Shown: piece by piece, positions 18,063-27,618 of the stretch
Numbering within the stretch: the stretch's first letter is position 1
How the letters are laid out: each line of letters opens with the position of its first letter
Assembly (NCBI GenBank): GCA_009779915.1
Contig: WRBA01000003.1
Span: 62,001-126,000, forward strand
Length of the DNA stretch: 64,000 nucleotides
Source: Defluviitaleaceae bacterium
GTDB lineage: Bacteria > Bacillota > Clostridia > Lachnospirales > UBA5962
Reading direction: 5' to 3'
Notes under the pieces: generated by a model
Databases searched by the model: none
The model's input: only the letters and a program-made list of their open reading frames with translations
What the model was told of the DNA's origin: nothing
Position numbers and translations under genes: made by a program

Positions 18063-19016
18063 ATGAAAAATATAATTTTAGGCAGGACAGGCATTGAAGT
18101 TACTGAATTGTGCTTTGGCGCACTGCCTTGCGGTCCATTACAAAAAAACCTGTCGGTAGAAGAAGGGGGCGAATGTATTGCCCATGCCCTTGAGCTTGGG
18201 GTTACTATGGTTGATACCGCTCAAATGTATAACACTTACGCAATGGTAAAATACGCTATGGACAAAACCGGCAAAAGACCTGTTATTTCCACAAAATCCG
18301 CGGCGGCTACTTATGAAGATATGGAAAAGGCTATCAATGAAGCTTTGGAGAAAATGACCCTGGATAAAATTGATATTATGCTCCTTCACGCCGCTAGGGT
18401 AGATGATAATTTATTTGAAATCAGAGAAGGCGCATGGCAATGCATGAAAGATTATAAAGCAAAGGGGCTTATAAAAGCTATCGGCGTTGCAACCCACTCT
18501 GTCCGTACTGTTAGAAAGGCGGCTTCATTAGAAGAGGTTGATGTGGTATTCCCTCTTATTAATAAAATAGGCCGCGGCATAATTCATGGTACTCATGAGG
18601 AAATGGAGAAAGCCATAGAAGAGTGCTTTGCAAACAACAAAGGCATTTATTTTATGAAAGCTTTTGCCGGAGGATTTTTGCTAAATAAATATGATGAAGC
18701 TATGAAATATTGCATGGATCTTTCAAAAGGGCGCGCTGTATTGGTTTTAGGTATGGTTGCAAAGGCTGAGGTGGATATGAATATTTCCTATATCACAGGT
18801 AAAAATGTAGAAAAGGAAATAGAGACCTTAAAAAGTGCCTCTGAGAAGTATTTTATCGTGGTAAAAGGGCTTTGCTCTGCTTGCGGTAAATGTATAGAAG
18901 CTTGCCATTCCGATGCTATTGTTATGGATGAAAAAGCGGCAATTGATAAAGATAAATGTGTAACTTGCGGATATTGTGTTGGCGCTTGCCCTGAATTTGC
19001 TATTAGGATGATATAG
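18063..19016 (+). CDS. Aldo/keto reductase with C-terminal 2x[4Fe-4S] ferredoxin domain
   Basis: 317 residues. The aldo/keto reductase barrel (ILGRTGIEVTELCFGALPCG, MVDTAQMYNTY, KRPVISTKSAAATY, IDIMLLHAARV) is followed by a bacterial ferredoxin domain with two full motifs: CSACGKCIEACHSDAI and CVTCGYCVGACPEFAI. It differs from the AKR at 10570 in that both clusters are canonical. Start at 18063 (MKNIILGRTG) is set by ACGGAGGAATTT; a longer frame would begin inside the solo MITE end. Physiological substrate unknown. Confidence 0.88.
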   Translation: MKNIILGRTGIEVTELCFGALPCGPLQKNLSVEEGGECIAHALELGVTMVDTAQMYNTYAMVKYAMDKTGKRPVISTKSAAATYEDMEKAINEALEKMTLDKIDIMLLHAARVDDNLFEIREGAWQCMKDYKAKGLIKAIGVATHSVRTVRKAASLEEVDVVFPLINKIGRGIIHGTHEEMEKAIEECFANNKGIYFMKAFAGGFLLNKYDEAMKYCMDLSKGRAVLVLGMVAKAEVDMNISYITGKNVEKEIETLKSASEKYFIVVKGLCSACGKCIEACHSDAIVMDEKAAIDKDKCVTCGYCVGACPEFAIRMI

Positions 19017-19108
19017 GCGCAGCCTTTTGTGAAAATGCAGCTTGACTTCGTCGCGCTGCTTCCTCGCCGCAACCCTAATGACTGCAACGATTAACAAGGA
19101 GAATATTT

Positions 19109-20536
19109 ATGATTAGAACACGTTTTGCTCCAAGTCCTACGGGATATATGCATATAGGTAATTTACGGACGGCTCTTTATGAGTATCTTATTGCTAAGCG
19201 GGAGGGAGGCAAATTCCTTCTGCGTATAGAAGATACGGATGCTGAGCGTTTTGTTGAAGGGGCAGTTGATGTAATTTACAACACCCTTAAAATGGTTAAT
19301 CTTAAACATGATGAAGGTCCGGATATAGGTGGTCCTTACGGTCCTTATGTTCAAAGTGAAAGAAAAGATATATATGTTGAGTATGCCAAAAAGCTGATTG
19401 ATACAGGCGCGGCTTATTACTGTTTTTGTTCAAAGGCGCGGCTTGAGTCTTTGCCTAAAAAAAGTGAGGACATAGGCGGCTATGATAATCATTGCCGTGG
19501 TTTAGACCCTTCGGAGAATTTGAGGAAGGGTTTGGGCTATGTTATCCGACAAATGATACCCGAGGGGCAAACTACCTTTAACGATCTTGTATTTGGAGAT
19601 ATAACCGTTGATAATGAAGAGCTTGACGACCAGATTTTGATTAAAGGGGATGGTCTCCCAACTTATAATTTCGCTAATGTAGTTGATGATCATTTAATGG
19701 AGATAACCCATGTTGTACGCGGGGTTGAGTATTTATCAAGTGCCCCTAAGTATAATCTTTTGTACGAGGCTTTTGGCTGGGAGGTGCCTGCCTATGTTCA
19801 TCTGACTCATATAGTAGGTCAGGATGGTGCAAAGCTTTCTAAACGCCGCGGGGATGCTTCTTTTGAGGATTTACTTGCACTTGGCTATTTGCCGGAAGCG
19901 ATAATGAATTATATTGCCCTGCTTGGCTGGAGCCCCGGTGATACCCGTGAGTTTTTTACTCTTTCAGAGCTTACGGAAGCCTTTGATATTAAGGGCTTAA
20001 GTAAGTCTCCATCCGCTTTTGATATTACCAAGCTAACATGGATGAATGGGGAATATTTCAAAAAAATGGAAGGGGATAAATTTTATGAAATGGCACTGCC
20101 TGTGCTGAAAGAGGCTGTTAAAAAAGAAGGGGTAGACTTTAAAGCCCTTGCTGAAATAGTAAAAACCCGTATAAGCTTCCTTAAGGATATTCCCGAGTTA
20201 TTGGATTTTATTGATTGTTTGCCTGAATACGAAACTGACCTTTACATCCATAAAAAGATGAAAACCGACGAGGCTATATCATTAGAGTCTCTTAGGACAG
20301 TTATCATTTACGCAGAAAACCGCCAAGAGCCATGGGAAAATGATGCAATTTTTGCGGAGCTTACGGAACTTGCCGAAAAAGAGGGGCTAAAAAATGGGCA
20401 AATCCTTTGGCCTATAAGAACAGCTCTTTCAGGGAAGCCAACATCCCCATGCGGTGCCTCTGAGCTTATGGTTTTATTTGGCAAGGACGAGTCTGTAAGG
20501 CGTATGAAAAAAGGTGTTGAGCTTTTGGGTAAATAG
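19109..20536 (+). CDS. gltX: Glutamyl-tRNA synthetase (class I)
   Basis: 475 residues. Activates glutamate and charges tRNA-Glu (and possibly tRNA-Gln, as in most Firmicutes lacking GlnRS). The HIGH-class motif is present as [18 protein letters not shown] (residues 7-24), and the KMSKS-class loop as [13 protein letters not shown]-terminal anticodon-binding region present. AAGGAG precedes ATG. I looked for a T-box leader upstream and saw none in the 92-base gap. Confidence 0.95.
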   Translation: MIRTRFAPSPTGYMHIGNLRTALYEYLIAKREGGKFLLRIEDTDAERFVEGAVDVIYNTLKMVNLKHDEGPDIGGPYGPYVQSERKDIYVEYAKKLIDTGAAYYCFCSKARLESLPKKSEDIGGYDNHCRGLDPSENLRKGLGYVIRQMIPEGQTTFNDLVFGDITVDNEELDDQILIKGDGLPTYNFANVVDDHLMEITHVVRGVEYLSSAPKYNLLYEAFGWEVPAYVHLTHIVGQDGAKLSKRRGDASFEDLLALGYLPEAIMNYIALLGWSPGDTREFFTLSELTEAFDIKGLSKSPSAFDITKLTWMNGEYFKKMEGDKFYEMALPVLKEAVKKEGVDFKALAEIVKTRISFLKDIPELLDFIDCLPEYETDLYIHKKMKTDEAISLESLRTVIIYAENRQEPWENDAIFAELTELAEKEGLKNGQILWPIRTALSGKPTSPCGASELMVLFGKDESVRRMKKGVELLGK

Positions 20537-20608
20537 GGTTATACTGTATATATATGCTGTATATATACTATAAAAATGCTCACATTATATTTTATAAGGA
20601 GGTTTATT

Positions 20609-20890
20609 ATGAAAAAAGTTGTATTGTATGGAAGTCCTCATTGACCGACCTGTGATCCGGCGAAAGAGGTTCTTTCCCAGAAAAATGTTAATTTTGCTTA
20701 TGCGGATATTACATCTAATATGTTATCCCTTAAACAGTTTTTGAAAATTAGAGACAATAATGAAAGTCACAAAGAAGCCAAAGAAAATGGCAGGGTCGGC
20801 ATACCAACTTTATCTGTAGACGGTGAAACTTACATCCTCGCAGGGGCGGAAGATACTGAAAAGATGATAAACGAGCTAAACCTAGTTTAA
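20609..20890 (+). CDS. Selenocysteine-containing glutaredoxin-like protein
   Basis: 93 codons before TAA with an in-frame TGA at 20642-20644 (codon 12). Reading TGA as selenocysteine gives VVLYGSPHUPTCDPAKEVL, placing U exactly where the first Cys of the glutaredoxin CxxC redox motif belongs (U-P-T-C). The rest supports the fold: a second beta strand NFAYADI, a helix, then GRVGIPTLSVDG with the cis-proline of thioredoxin-fold proteins. A hairpin follows the TGA at the position of bacterial SECIS elements. AAGGAGG stands 8 bases before ATG and a terminator follows. Selenoglutaredoxins are known in Clostridia. An unaware gene caller would miss it or call a pseudogene. Predicted cytoplasmic thiol-disulfide oxidoreductase. 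Confidence 0.88.
20645..20680 (+). promoter_or_regulatory. Candidate bacterial SECIS hairpin
   Basis: GAAAG (20662-20666) and CTTTC (20672-20676) close an AGGTT loop, extended by GG/CC (20659-20660 with 20677-20678) across a bulged C. The loop GG is about 24 bases after the TGA, within the window known for SelB-recognised bacterial SECIS, and its sequence recalls the AGGUCU loop of E. coli fdhF. Confidence 0.65.
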
Positions 20891-20930
20891 TAATTTTGCA
20901 AAAGAGAGACTTTGACAAGATAACAACTTG

Positions 20931-20955
20931 AAAGCCTCCTATTTGGAGGCTTTTT
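20931..20955 (+). terminator. Rho-independent terminator after the selenoglutaredoxin
   Basis: AAAGCCTCC-TATTT-GGAGGCTTTTT, a stem of about 9 bp followed by T5; it separates the gene from glyA. Confidence 0.85.
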
Positions 20956-20990
20956 AATAAGAGATATACAACTACAATGGAGGTTATTTT

Positions 20991-22229
20991 ATGTACAATT
21001 TCAATGTAATAAAAGACACAGACCCTGAAGTGTTTGCTGCACTTGATAATGAGCTTTCACGCCAAAGGACGAATATAGAGCTTATTGCATCTGAGAACTT
21101 CGTATCAAAAGCTGTTTTGGCGGCGGCAGGTTCTCACCTTACTAATAAATACGCCGAAGGTTATCCCGGCAAAAGATATTATGGCGGCTGTGAATATGTT
21201 GATGACTCTGAAACACTTGCTATTGAGCGTGCTAAAAAGATTTTTGGTGCGGATCATGCTAATGTTCAGCCTCACTCAGGGGCGCAAGCTAATATGGCAG
21301 TACTTTTTGCCGAATTAAAGCCAGGTGACAAAATCATGGGGATGAATTTAGACCACGGCGGGCATCTTACCCATGGTCATCCTTTAACTTTTTCCGGTAA
21401 ATATTTTGAAGTTGTAGCTTATGGTGTTGAGGAAGGCTCACAAGTACTTGACTACGATAAGGTTCGTGCTATTGCTAAGGCTGAAATGCCGAAAATGATA
21501 ATCGCAGGTGCCAGTGCGTATCCAAGGACACTTAATTTCAAAGCATTTGGGGATATCGCTAAAGAAATCGGTGCGGTTTTAATGGTTGACATGGCTCATA
21601 TTGCAGGGCTTGTAGCTGCAGGCTTACATGAAAATCCTGTACCCCACGCGCAGTACGTAACAAGCACAACCCATAAAACCCTTAGAGGACCAAGAGGCGG
21701 ACTTATCCTTTGCAAACAAGATTACGCCAAAGCTATTGACCGCTCGGTGTTCCCCGGGCTTCAAGGCGGGCCGTTAGAGCATATTATTGCTGCTAAAGCC
21801 GTATGTTTTGGTGAGGCACTTCAGCCTGCATACAAAGATTATATGAAACAAGTTGTTAAAAACGCTAAAGTCCTTGCTGAAACTCTTATGGCAAACGGTA
21901 TTGATATTGTTTCCGGCGGCACGGATACCCATCTTTTACTTGTTGATCTTAGAAGTATAGGTATTACAGGCAAGGTAGCGGAGAAACTTCTTGATGAGGT
22001 TCATATTACTTGTAATAAAAACACTATCCCCTTTGACCCGCAAAAGCCAATGGTTACAAGCGGTATAAGGCTTGGTACACCTGCTATGACATCCCGCGGC
22101 ATGAAAGAAAATGACGCAGCCCAAATAGCTGAAATTATTGCGGCTGTCCTTAAGGGCGGAGATAAGGACGAGGCTATTCGGAAAGTTAAGGCGATTACTG
22201 ATAAGTTTGCTCTTTATCCGGAGATTTAG
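20991..22229 (+). CDS. glyA: Serine hydroxymethyltransferase
   Basis: 412 residues. PLP enzyme interconverting serine plus THF with glycine plus methylene-THF, the main one-carbon entry point. Signature: PLP lysine in [14 protein letters not shown]; also [27 protein letters not shown] and [20 protein letters not shown] precedes ATG. Linked functionally to fhs at the right end of the window. Confidence 0.97.
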   Translation: MYNFNVIKDTDPEVFAALDNELSRQRTNIELIASENFVSKAVLAAAGSHLTNKYAEGYPGKRYYGGCEYVDDSETLAIERAKKIFGADHANVQPHSGAQANMAVLFAELKPGDKIMGMNLDHGGHLTHGHPLTFSGKYFEVVAYGVEEGSQVLDYDKVRAIAKAEMPKMIIAGASAYPRTLNFKAFGDIAKEIGAVLMVDMAHIAGLVAAGLHENPVPHAQYVTSTTHKTLRGPRGGLILCKQDYAKAIDRSVFPGLQGGPLEHIIAAKAVCFGEALQPAYKDYMKQVVKNAKVLAETLMANGIDIVSGGTDTHLLLVDLRSIGITGKVAEKLLDEVHITCNKNTIPFDPQKPMVTSGIRLGTPAMTSRGMKENDAAQIAEIIAAVLKGGDKDEAIRKVKAITDKFALYPEI

Positions 22230-22243
22230 ATTCAGAGGGTACC

Positions 22244-22783
22244 ATGAAAATTGTAAATATAAACACATTAAATGAATCACAGCTTAATCAGGCGGCACAA
22301 ATGCTGGTTGATGCGTTTCCCCATTCTTGGGAAACCCTTGATAAAGGGCTGTTTGAAATAAATGGACGGTGGAGTGAGCCAGACACCTTATTCCTTGCCG
22401 CGATTATTGACGGGGAAGTTGCCGGTTGGTGTGGTATACTGCCTCAATATAGCGGCAATGTATTTGAACTGCATCCCTTAGTTGTGCGGGCAGATGTAAG
22501 GGGACAAGGTATTGGCAGGTTGTTAGTCGAGGCGATTTCAAAGGCTGCTAAGGATAAAGGGGGCAAAACTCTTTGGCTTGGTGCTGATGACGAGAGAGAG
22601 GGTGGGGAAACATCTTTTGCCAATACTGATCTCTATGATGATTTGCCAAGGCGTATAAAAGAATTTGACCACGGTACCCACCAAGCTGCCTTTTATATGA
22701 AGCTTGGGTTTAAAATAGTCGGCGTTTTGCCTGATGCAAACGGGATTGGCAAGCCGGATATTTTTCTTGCTAAATCATTGTAA
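22244..22783 (+). CDS. GNAT family acetyltransferase (aminoglycoside 6'-like)
   Basis: 179 residues. Acetyl-CoA binding motif ELHPLVVRADVRGQGIGRLLVEA (RGQGIG loop), then KTLWLGADDE and the C-terminal AAFYMKLGFKIVGVLPDANG. The overall pattern (LFEINGRWSEPDTLFLAAIIDGEVAGWCGI) is like AAC(6')-type relatives, but resistance cannot be claimed from sequence. It starts 15 bases after glyA and may be co-transcribed. Confidence 0.82.
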   Translation: MKIVNINTLNESQLNQAAQMLVDAFPHSWETLDKGLFEINGRWSEPDTLFLAAIIDGEVAGWCGILPQYSGNVFELHPLVVRADVRGQGIGRLLVEAISKAAKDKGGKTLWLGADDEREGGETSFANTDLYDDLPRRIKEFDHGTHQAAFYMKLGFKIVGVLPDANGIGKPDIFLAKSL

Positions 22784-22826
22784 TATACTCATCTGTGTGA
22801 CTATACAAGTTAATGCACTATAATAG

Positions 22827-22857
22827 AACAGGCTGGAGATTAAGCTCCAGCCTGTTT
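22827..22857. terminator. Bidirectional terminator between convergent genes
   Basis: AACAGGCTGGAG-ATTAA-GCTCCAGCCTGTTT, a 12-bp stem with loosely T-rich flank on the plus strand, lying between the GNAT gene and the minus-strand YdjG-like gene. Confidence 0.75.
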
Positions 22858-22863
22858 GTCATT

Positions 22864-24171
22864 TTACCTGCCTGAACGGTTATTTGACCGCGGCTTAGGT
22901 ACACGGACAACATTTCTATACAAAAATGCGTCTTTTCTGTTTGTCAAATTAAAACTGCCCTTACGGATATAATCGCAGGCAACCTCGTTAAAACGTACAG
23001 ATTTTAGCTGACCTCTTTTAACCATCATAATAGAGGTTGAAAGGACGGCGGATATGCCTATAGAGCCTAGTACAGTAGTTTGGGTTAATCCTGTTAAAAG
23101 CCAAGCCATAATAATTAACACAACAGCCGATACAGCGGCAATGGCAATGAGCCTGCGCCAGAAAATGCCCCAATCCATAGGCAAGTCTCCTACAAATTTG
23201 CCGCTTTGCCCGTTCATGGCAAACATATAATTTTTATCTCGCCATGTAACATTCATAAGCCAAATAGGCAAAAGGGCGTATGTAACATTGCTTTTATTTA
23301 AGTATACTCCACGGTATTTTGGCGTAACGGTGGAGTATCCGGTTACAGTGTTTGTAAAAGCCACTTCCGTACTTTTTCTAATGCGCTGGTCGGCACGCTT
23401 CTTACAATGATCGGCGCAAAAATCAAATTTATCAGCCATATACCCTGCTAAGAAAGCGGTTCGGAAAGGTGTCGCTTCCCTTATATCAAAAGGTTCAATA
23501 GATTCCATTAAATCATTTGGCACTTTAGCGGAAGCATCAACGGGGACAGCATCATAAGCCATATCACCTTGGCGGACAACGTTAAAATGGTTGGTTTCAG
23601 TGTAAATATATCTTGTATCGCTCCAAGTGCGGACTTTTGTTGCGCCAAAACGCATAGAGGCATTTAAATCCGCGTCAAAAAGCCAGAAGGGGACGTATAA
23701 GCCTTTTACCTCATCTAAGGTTTTGGTTGTTTTAAAGCATCTTGGCAGTAAAGCTTTGTCGCTTAAATGCTTTAAAAGAGCTTCCTTTGCCGCTTCTTTA
23801 CTTAGTTTAAAAGGTATTATAGTATCAGGTTTAACACAGCCTGATAGCTGACCTTTTAGTACAACAGGGTTGCCGCAGTATGGGCAGCTTGTAGCTGCCG
23901 TGTTTTCCTCTGCAATTATCTCGCCGGCGCAGGAATTACAGGAATACAGGCGCATACTTTCCTGCTCACCTTCGCCCCAAGGTGTATCATCGTGTCCGGA
24001 CCATTCGATTTCGCTTGCTTCACCTGTTTCATCCTTAACGGAGTCGCAATAATCCTTAAAAGCCTCAACTTCAAAGGTAGAGTCGCAAAAAGGGCATTTC
24101 ATCTGCTGGATGCCGCTGTCAAAGTTAAGTGCCCCGTCGCAATTTAGACATTTATAGTCCATTAATACCAT
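22864..24171 (-). CDS. YdjG-like zinc-ribbon membrane protein
   Basis: 435 residues. Two N-terminal zinc ribbons (CLNCDGAL..CPFCDSTF and CNSCAGEI..CPYCGNP), a middle beta-rich region (YVPFWLFDADLNASMRFG, TYALLPIWLMNVTW), and two adjacent membrane segments near residues 345-390 (IFWRRLIAIAAVSAVVLIIMA, LGSIGISAVLSTSIMM). This matches B. subtilis YdjG-type proteins, which together with YdjH/YdjI and PspA are tied to envelope stress. It follows the YdjI-like gene by 12 bases in the same operon; no pspA is present here. Confidence 0.75.
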   Translation of the reverse strand: MVLMDYKCLNCDGALNFDSGIQQMKCPFCDSTFEVEAFKDYCDSVKDETGEASEIEWSGHDDTPWGEGEQESMRLYSCNSCAGEIIAEENTAATSCPYCGNPVVLKGQLSGCVKPDTIIPFKLSKEAAKEALLKHLSDKALLPRCFKTTKTLDEVKGLYVPFWLFDADLNASMRFGATKVRTWSDTRYIYTETNHFNVVRQGDMAYDAVPVDASAKVPNDLMESIEPFDIREATPFRTAFLAGYMADKFDFCADHCKKRADQRIRKSTEVAFTNTVTGYSTVTPKYRGVYLNKSNVTYALLPIWLMNVTWRDKNYMFAMNGQSGKFVGDLPMDWGIFWRRLIAIAAVSAVVLIIMAWLLTGLTQTTVLGSIGISAVLSTSIMMVKRGQLKSVRFNEVACDYIRKGSFNLTNRKDAFLYRNVVRVPKPRSNNRSGR

Positions 24172-24183
24172 AATGATATCCCC

Positions 24184-25470
24184 CTATGGTCTTGGTTTTC
24201 CGCATTCGGCACAAAAACGACCGGTGTTAGCCGTGCCGCATGAACAAGTCCAATTCTCATTGGCTGGTCTGGGAGTACCGCATTCTGAACAAAAACGCCC
24301 CGTATTAGCCGTGCCGCATGAACAAGCCCAATTTTGTTCAGCCGGTTTTGGTGTGCCGCATTCTGAACAGAAACGCCCGGTATTGGCAATGCCGCATGGA
24401 CAACTCCAATTATTACCTTCTGACGCTCCTGTGGGAGGTGGTGCTTGCTGCTGTGCGGCTTGGTTTTGCTGATTCATGGCAAAGAAGTTTTGGGCGTTCA
24501 TGCCGCCGGCTTGTTGTGCCATACCCATACCTAAAAATCCTGTCATAGCTCCTCCGGGATTTTCGCCGGCGGATCTCATAGCATCAGCCTGAGCACTTAC
24601 AAGTGCCGCCCCAGCCATGCCAGGGTCACGCATTACAGCTTTTCTTTGCAGCTGTTTAATCATATCCTCATCTTCTTTTGGTGCCGAAAGGGAGTTAATT
24701 GCAACAGAAATAACTTCAAGCCCACGAAGGCTGCCCCATTGCTCCGATAAAGCAGCGTTAATTGCCTCGGACAGCTCCGTCGTATGCCCGGGGATTGCGG
24801 AGTAGCGCATACCCATAGCGGACATTCTCGCAAAGGCAGGCTTTAAGGCACTTATAAATTCACTTCTAAGCTGGTTTTCAAGGGTGTCCCTTGTATAATC
24901 CCTCTCAACATTGCCTGATACATTGGTGTAAAACAACAATGGGTTTGCCATTTTGAAAGAGAAAACCCCATTACAGCGCAATGATATATCAATATCTAAT
25001 CCAATATTTGTATCAACCACTCTGAAAGGAATGGGAGTGGACGTACCGAATTTATTATTTATCAGTTCCTTAATATTAAAATAGTAAACTCTTTGATCCT
25101 TCGCTGTTTCGCCGCCGTGGGCAAAACGCCTGCCAATGGTTTTAAAAGTATCCACAATACTTGTGCCTAAAGAGCCTGAAAAAACACTCGGCTCTGAAGA
25201 TGAATCCCAAGTAAACTGCCCCGGCTCGGCGCATATTTCAACAACACGACCTTGCTCAACAATCATCATACATTGCCCATCTGCAACGGCAATACCACTT
25301 CCGTTGGAGATAATATTATCATTGCCTCTGTTTGCGCTCCGCCCGGATACTCGTTTTTGCCCTTTTGTTACAAGGACTGTATCAGGTATGGAATCCTGGT
25401 AAAAAAACTCAAGCCATTGGTCGGATATTGTACCGCCTATGGCACTTCCGGCTGCTCTTATTAACCCCAT
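24184..25470 (-). CDS. YdjI-like SPFH/virion-core-like protein with three C-terminal zinc ribbons
   Basis: 428 residues. The N-terminal ~300 residues are an SPFH/band-7-like domain (YYFNIKELINNKFGTSTPIPFRV, LRCNGVFSFKMANPLLFY), followed by an Ala/Gly/Gln-rich low-complexity segment. The C-terminus holds three tandem ribbons, each NWxCxCGxANTGRFCxECGxPxP, spaced 25-26 residues. The tandem units are also near-identical in DNA, suggesting recent expansion. B. subtilis YdjI normally has a simpler tail. AGGAGG precedes ATG. Probably peripheral membrane, cooperating with the YdjG-like partner. Confidence 0.78.
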   Translation of the reverse strand: MGLIRAAGSAIGGTISDQWLEFFYQDSIPDTVLVTKGQKRVSGRSANRGNDNIISNGSGIAVADGQCMMIVEQGRVVEICAEPGQFTWDSSSEPSVFSGSLGTSIVDTFKTIGRRFAHGGETAKDQRVYYFNIKELINNKFGTSTPIPFRVVDTNIGLDIDISLRCNGVFSFKMANPLLFYTNVSGNVERDYTRDTLENQLRSEFISALKPAFARMSAMGMRYSAIPGHTTELSEAINAALSEQWGSLRGLEVISVAINSLSAPKEDEDMIKQLQRKAVMRDPGMAGAALVSAQADAMRSAGENPGGAMTGFLGMGMAQQAGGMNAQNFFAMNQQNQAAQQQAPPPTGASEGNNWSCPCGIANTGRFCSECGTPKPAEQNWACSCGTANTGRFCSECGTPRPANENWTCSCGTANTGRFCAECGKPRP

Positions 25471-25525
25471 ATGTATGTTCCTCCTAATTAAAATTGAAAT
25501 TGAGGGTGTATATATTATTAAATGT

Positions 25526-25553
25526 ATTATATATAATACTACATTTATATCAA
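25526..25553 (-). promoter_or_regulatory. Promoter of the ydjI-ydjG-like operon
   Basis: In gene sense TTGATA (25553-25548), 16-base spacer, TATAAT (25531-25526), about 55 bases before the start codon. Confidence 0.5.
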
Positions 25554-25571
25554 ATTCACAATAGCTAAGTG

Positions 25572-25997
25572 TTACCTTTTTTGTGCCCGGGCTTTAAAAA
25601 GCTTAATAGCAAAATAAGTTACAAGCATAATCATTGCAGGACCGGCAATCAAGTTTATGATGACAGATATTATTGCGTCAAAGCCCCAACCAAAACGTAT
25701 AAACCCCCTTGAGCGAAACGGCACCAAAAAAAACGCTAACAGTGACGGCAGATAAATAAATATAAAAGACTTTCGTATTTTTTCAAAATAAAATATGATT
25801 AAACCAATTATCCCCAAAGCTAAAATAATATAAAAAAGCCCTGATAAATTATCCATATCCCGACCGGAAACTAAGCCGTCATCCGCAAACAAAACCAAAA
25901 TATCGAAAGCAATATCAGGGTCAATGGCAAACCTAAATAGGAGGGAATATAAAAATGAGACAAATGCCAGCAAAAATCTTTTTTTAACTAAAGGCAC
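25572..25997 (-). CDS. Small integral membrane protein, unknown
   Basis: 141 residues with four likely membrane segments (FLLAFVSFLYSLLFRFAI; LFYIILALGIIGLIIFYF; SFIFIYLPSLLAFFLVPF; SVIINLIAGPAMIMLVTYF). Start is GTG at 25997 with GGAGGTG upstream. No family recognised. Stands alone between the YdjI-like promoter and mnmA. Confidence 0.65.
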   Translation of the reverse strand: MPLVKKRFLLAFVSFLYSLLFRFAIDPDIAFDILVLFADDGLVSGRDMDNLSGLFYIILALGIIGLIIFYFEKIRKSFIFIYLPSLLAFFLVPFRSRGFIRFGWGFDAIISVIINLIAGPAMIMLVTYFAIKLFKARAQKR

Positions 25998-26098
25998 GAT
26001 TTACACCTCCACTTTTTATTAGACCTTGACACAGCAGAATGGAATATATGCCGAAAAGATGGTGGGATGAGGTTAGTGGACAGGTCTATTATACCTGT

Positions 26099-27184
26099 CT
26101 ACTCTACAGCAGAGTCAACAACCCCGCCGCAGATAATATTGCCCATTAGGTCATAAAAAACTGCCGATTGCCCCGGCGTTATTGCACGCTGCTTTTCATC
26201 AAAGCGGCAAATGATTTTGTTATTCTCAACCCTTAGGCGGCATTTAGCAGGCTTATGAGCATAGCGTATTTTACCGAGGGCTTCCCTTGGGGCAAAAAGC
26301 CCATCTTCTCCCATAAAATTTACATCAGATGCTATAAGACCATTGGAATACACCCCTTCGTTATCTGAAAGCATTACAGTATTATCCGCTGTATTTATAT
26401 GCCTTACAAACATTGGCTTGCCAAAAGCACCAAGCCCTTTTCGCTGACCGATAGTATAATAAATAAAGCCTTTGTGCCTGCCTATAATTTCTCCCGCTTC
26501 GTTAATAAAATTTCCAGGCTCTATAAGCCCACGCCCGCTTTTTTCAAGGAAGGCACCGTAATCGTCATCAGGTATAAAGCAAATTTCCTGGCTGTCAGGC
26601 TTGTTAGCTGTACTGAGACCAAGATTTGCCGCAATTTTACGCACTTCATCCTTATTCATATCACTGATAGGCATAAGGGTGTGCTTAAGCTGATGCTGGG
26701 TTAGATTATATAAGGCATAGGATTGGTCTTTTGGGTTGCTAAAATCAGCGCAGATAGCCAAACGTCCGTTATCAAGCTGCGAAATCTTGGCATAATGACC
26801 TGTAGCAATGTAGCCGGCATCAAAAGAAAGAGCTTTGGAAAGAAAGCTCTCCCATTTGATATATCTATTACAGGCTATACATGGATTTGGCGTTCTGCCC
26901 CTTAAATATTCATCCACAAAGTAGTCGATAACTTTTTTTTTAAATTCATCGGCAAAATTAAGTACATAAAAGGGTATGTCAAGTGCCGCGGCAACTTTCC
27001 TGGCATCTTCTACGGCTTCTATGCCGCAGCAGCCCCCTTGGTTTTCGATATCGCAGTAATCCTCGTCCTGCCAAATACGCATTGTAGCACCGATAACCTC
27101 ATAGCCTTGCTCTTTAAGTATATATGCCGCAACGGAACTGTCCACCCCGCCGGACATGGCAACCAATACCTTCTTTTTACTCAT
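26099..27184 (-). CDS. mnmA: tRNA-specific 2-thiouridylase MnmA
   Basis: 361 residues. Installs the 2-thio group at U34 of tRNA Lys/Glu/Gln, taking sulfur relayed from a cysteine desulfurase. Visible: PP-loop AMSGGVDSSVAAYIL, catalytic cysteines in NPCIACNRYIKW and SQEICFIPD, and YYTIGQRKGLG. I start it at 27184 (MSKKKVLV); the long upstream frame overlaps iscU. The ATG overlaps the iscU stop by 8 bases (ATGAGTAA), which suggests translational coupling to the Fe-S genes. Confidence 0.96.
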   Translation of the reverse strand: MSKKKVLVAMSGGVDSSVAAYILKEQGYEVIGATMRIWQDEDYCDIENQGGCCGIEAVEDARKVAAALDIPFYVLNFADEFKKKVIDYFVDEYLRGRTPNPCIACNRYIKWESFLSKALSFDAGYIATGHYAKISQLDNGRLAICADFSNPKDQSYALYNLTQHQLKHTLMPISDMNKDEVRKIAANLGLSTANKPDSQEICFIPDDDYGAFLEKSGRGLIEPGNFINEAGEIIGRHKGFIYYTIGQRKGLGAFGKPMFVRHINTADNTVMLSDNEGVYSNGLIASDVNFMGEDGLFAPREALGKIRYAHKPAKCRLRVENNKIICRFDEKQRAITPGQSAVFYDLMGNIICGGVVDSAVE

Positions 27185-27599
27185 GGTGATGATCCTCAGC
27201 GCGGGGAGGTCTAACCCCTTCAATTGTAATGCCATTTTTTTGGGAATAGTCCCAAAGGGCAGCCATAATGGCCTCTTGTGCAAGTACAGAGCAGTGAAGT
27301 TTTGCGGGAGGCAAGCCGCCAAGGTCCTCAACGACAGCCTTATTGGTAACATTAAGTGCTTCTTTAATAGTTTTACCCTTAATCATTTCAGTAGCCGCAC
27401 TTGACGAAGCCACAGCAGCACCGCAGCCAAAGGTTTTAAATTTAACATCTTTTACTACATCGCCGTCAATGTCCAAAAAAATCTTCATTATGTCACCGCA
27501 TTGGGCATTGCCAACTTCACCAATGCCGCTTGCGTTCTCGATTTCCCCAACATTTCGCGGATTTGCAAAATGATCCATTACTTTTTCTGTGTATTCCAT
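27177..27599 (-). CDS. iscU: Iron-sulfur cluster scaffold protein IscU/NifU-like
   Basis: 140 residues. Three conserved cysteines in GNAQCGDIMK, FKTFGCGAAVA and KLHCSVLA, with the Asp of CGD that favours cluster release. Ends in EDHHHE, an unusual His-rich tail that overlaps the mnmA start. Scaffold for clusters built with sulfur from IscS. Separated from iscS by about 200 bases that contain a mobile element. Confidence 0.93.
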   Translation of the reverse strand: MEYTEKVMDHFANPRNVGEIENASGIGEVGNAQCGDIMKIFLDIDGDVVKDVKFKTFGCGAAVASSSAATEMIKGKTIKEALNVTNKAVVEDLGGLPPAKLHCSVLAQEAIMAALWDYSQKNGITIEGVRPPRAEDHHHE

Positions 27600-27618
27600 T
27601 TGTATCTCTCCTTTAGCT

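Noticed and set aside
19017-19108. T-box leader before gltX
   Set aside because: The gap is only 92 bases and shows no T-box consensus (TGGNACC-like) or specifier stem.
20642-20644. In-frame TGA read as a nonsense mutation making a glutaredoxin pseudogene
   Set aside because: The TGA replaces exactly the catalytic Cys, the downstream frame is intact and a SECIS-like hairpin follows, so selenocysteine is the better reading.
26099-27352. Extended mnmA start at 27352
   Set aside because: The extra 56 codons overlap iscU out of frame and do not match MnmA; MSKKKVLVAMSGG at 27184 is the family start.
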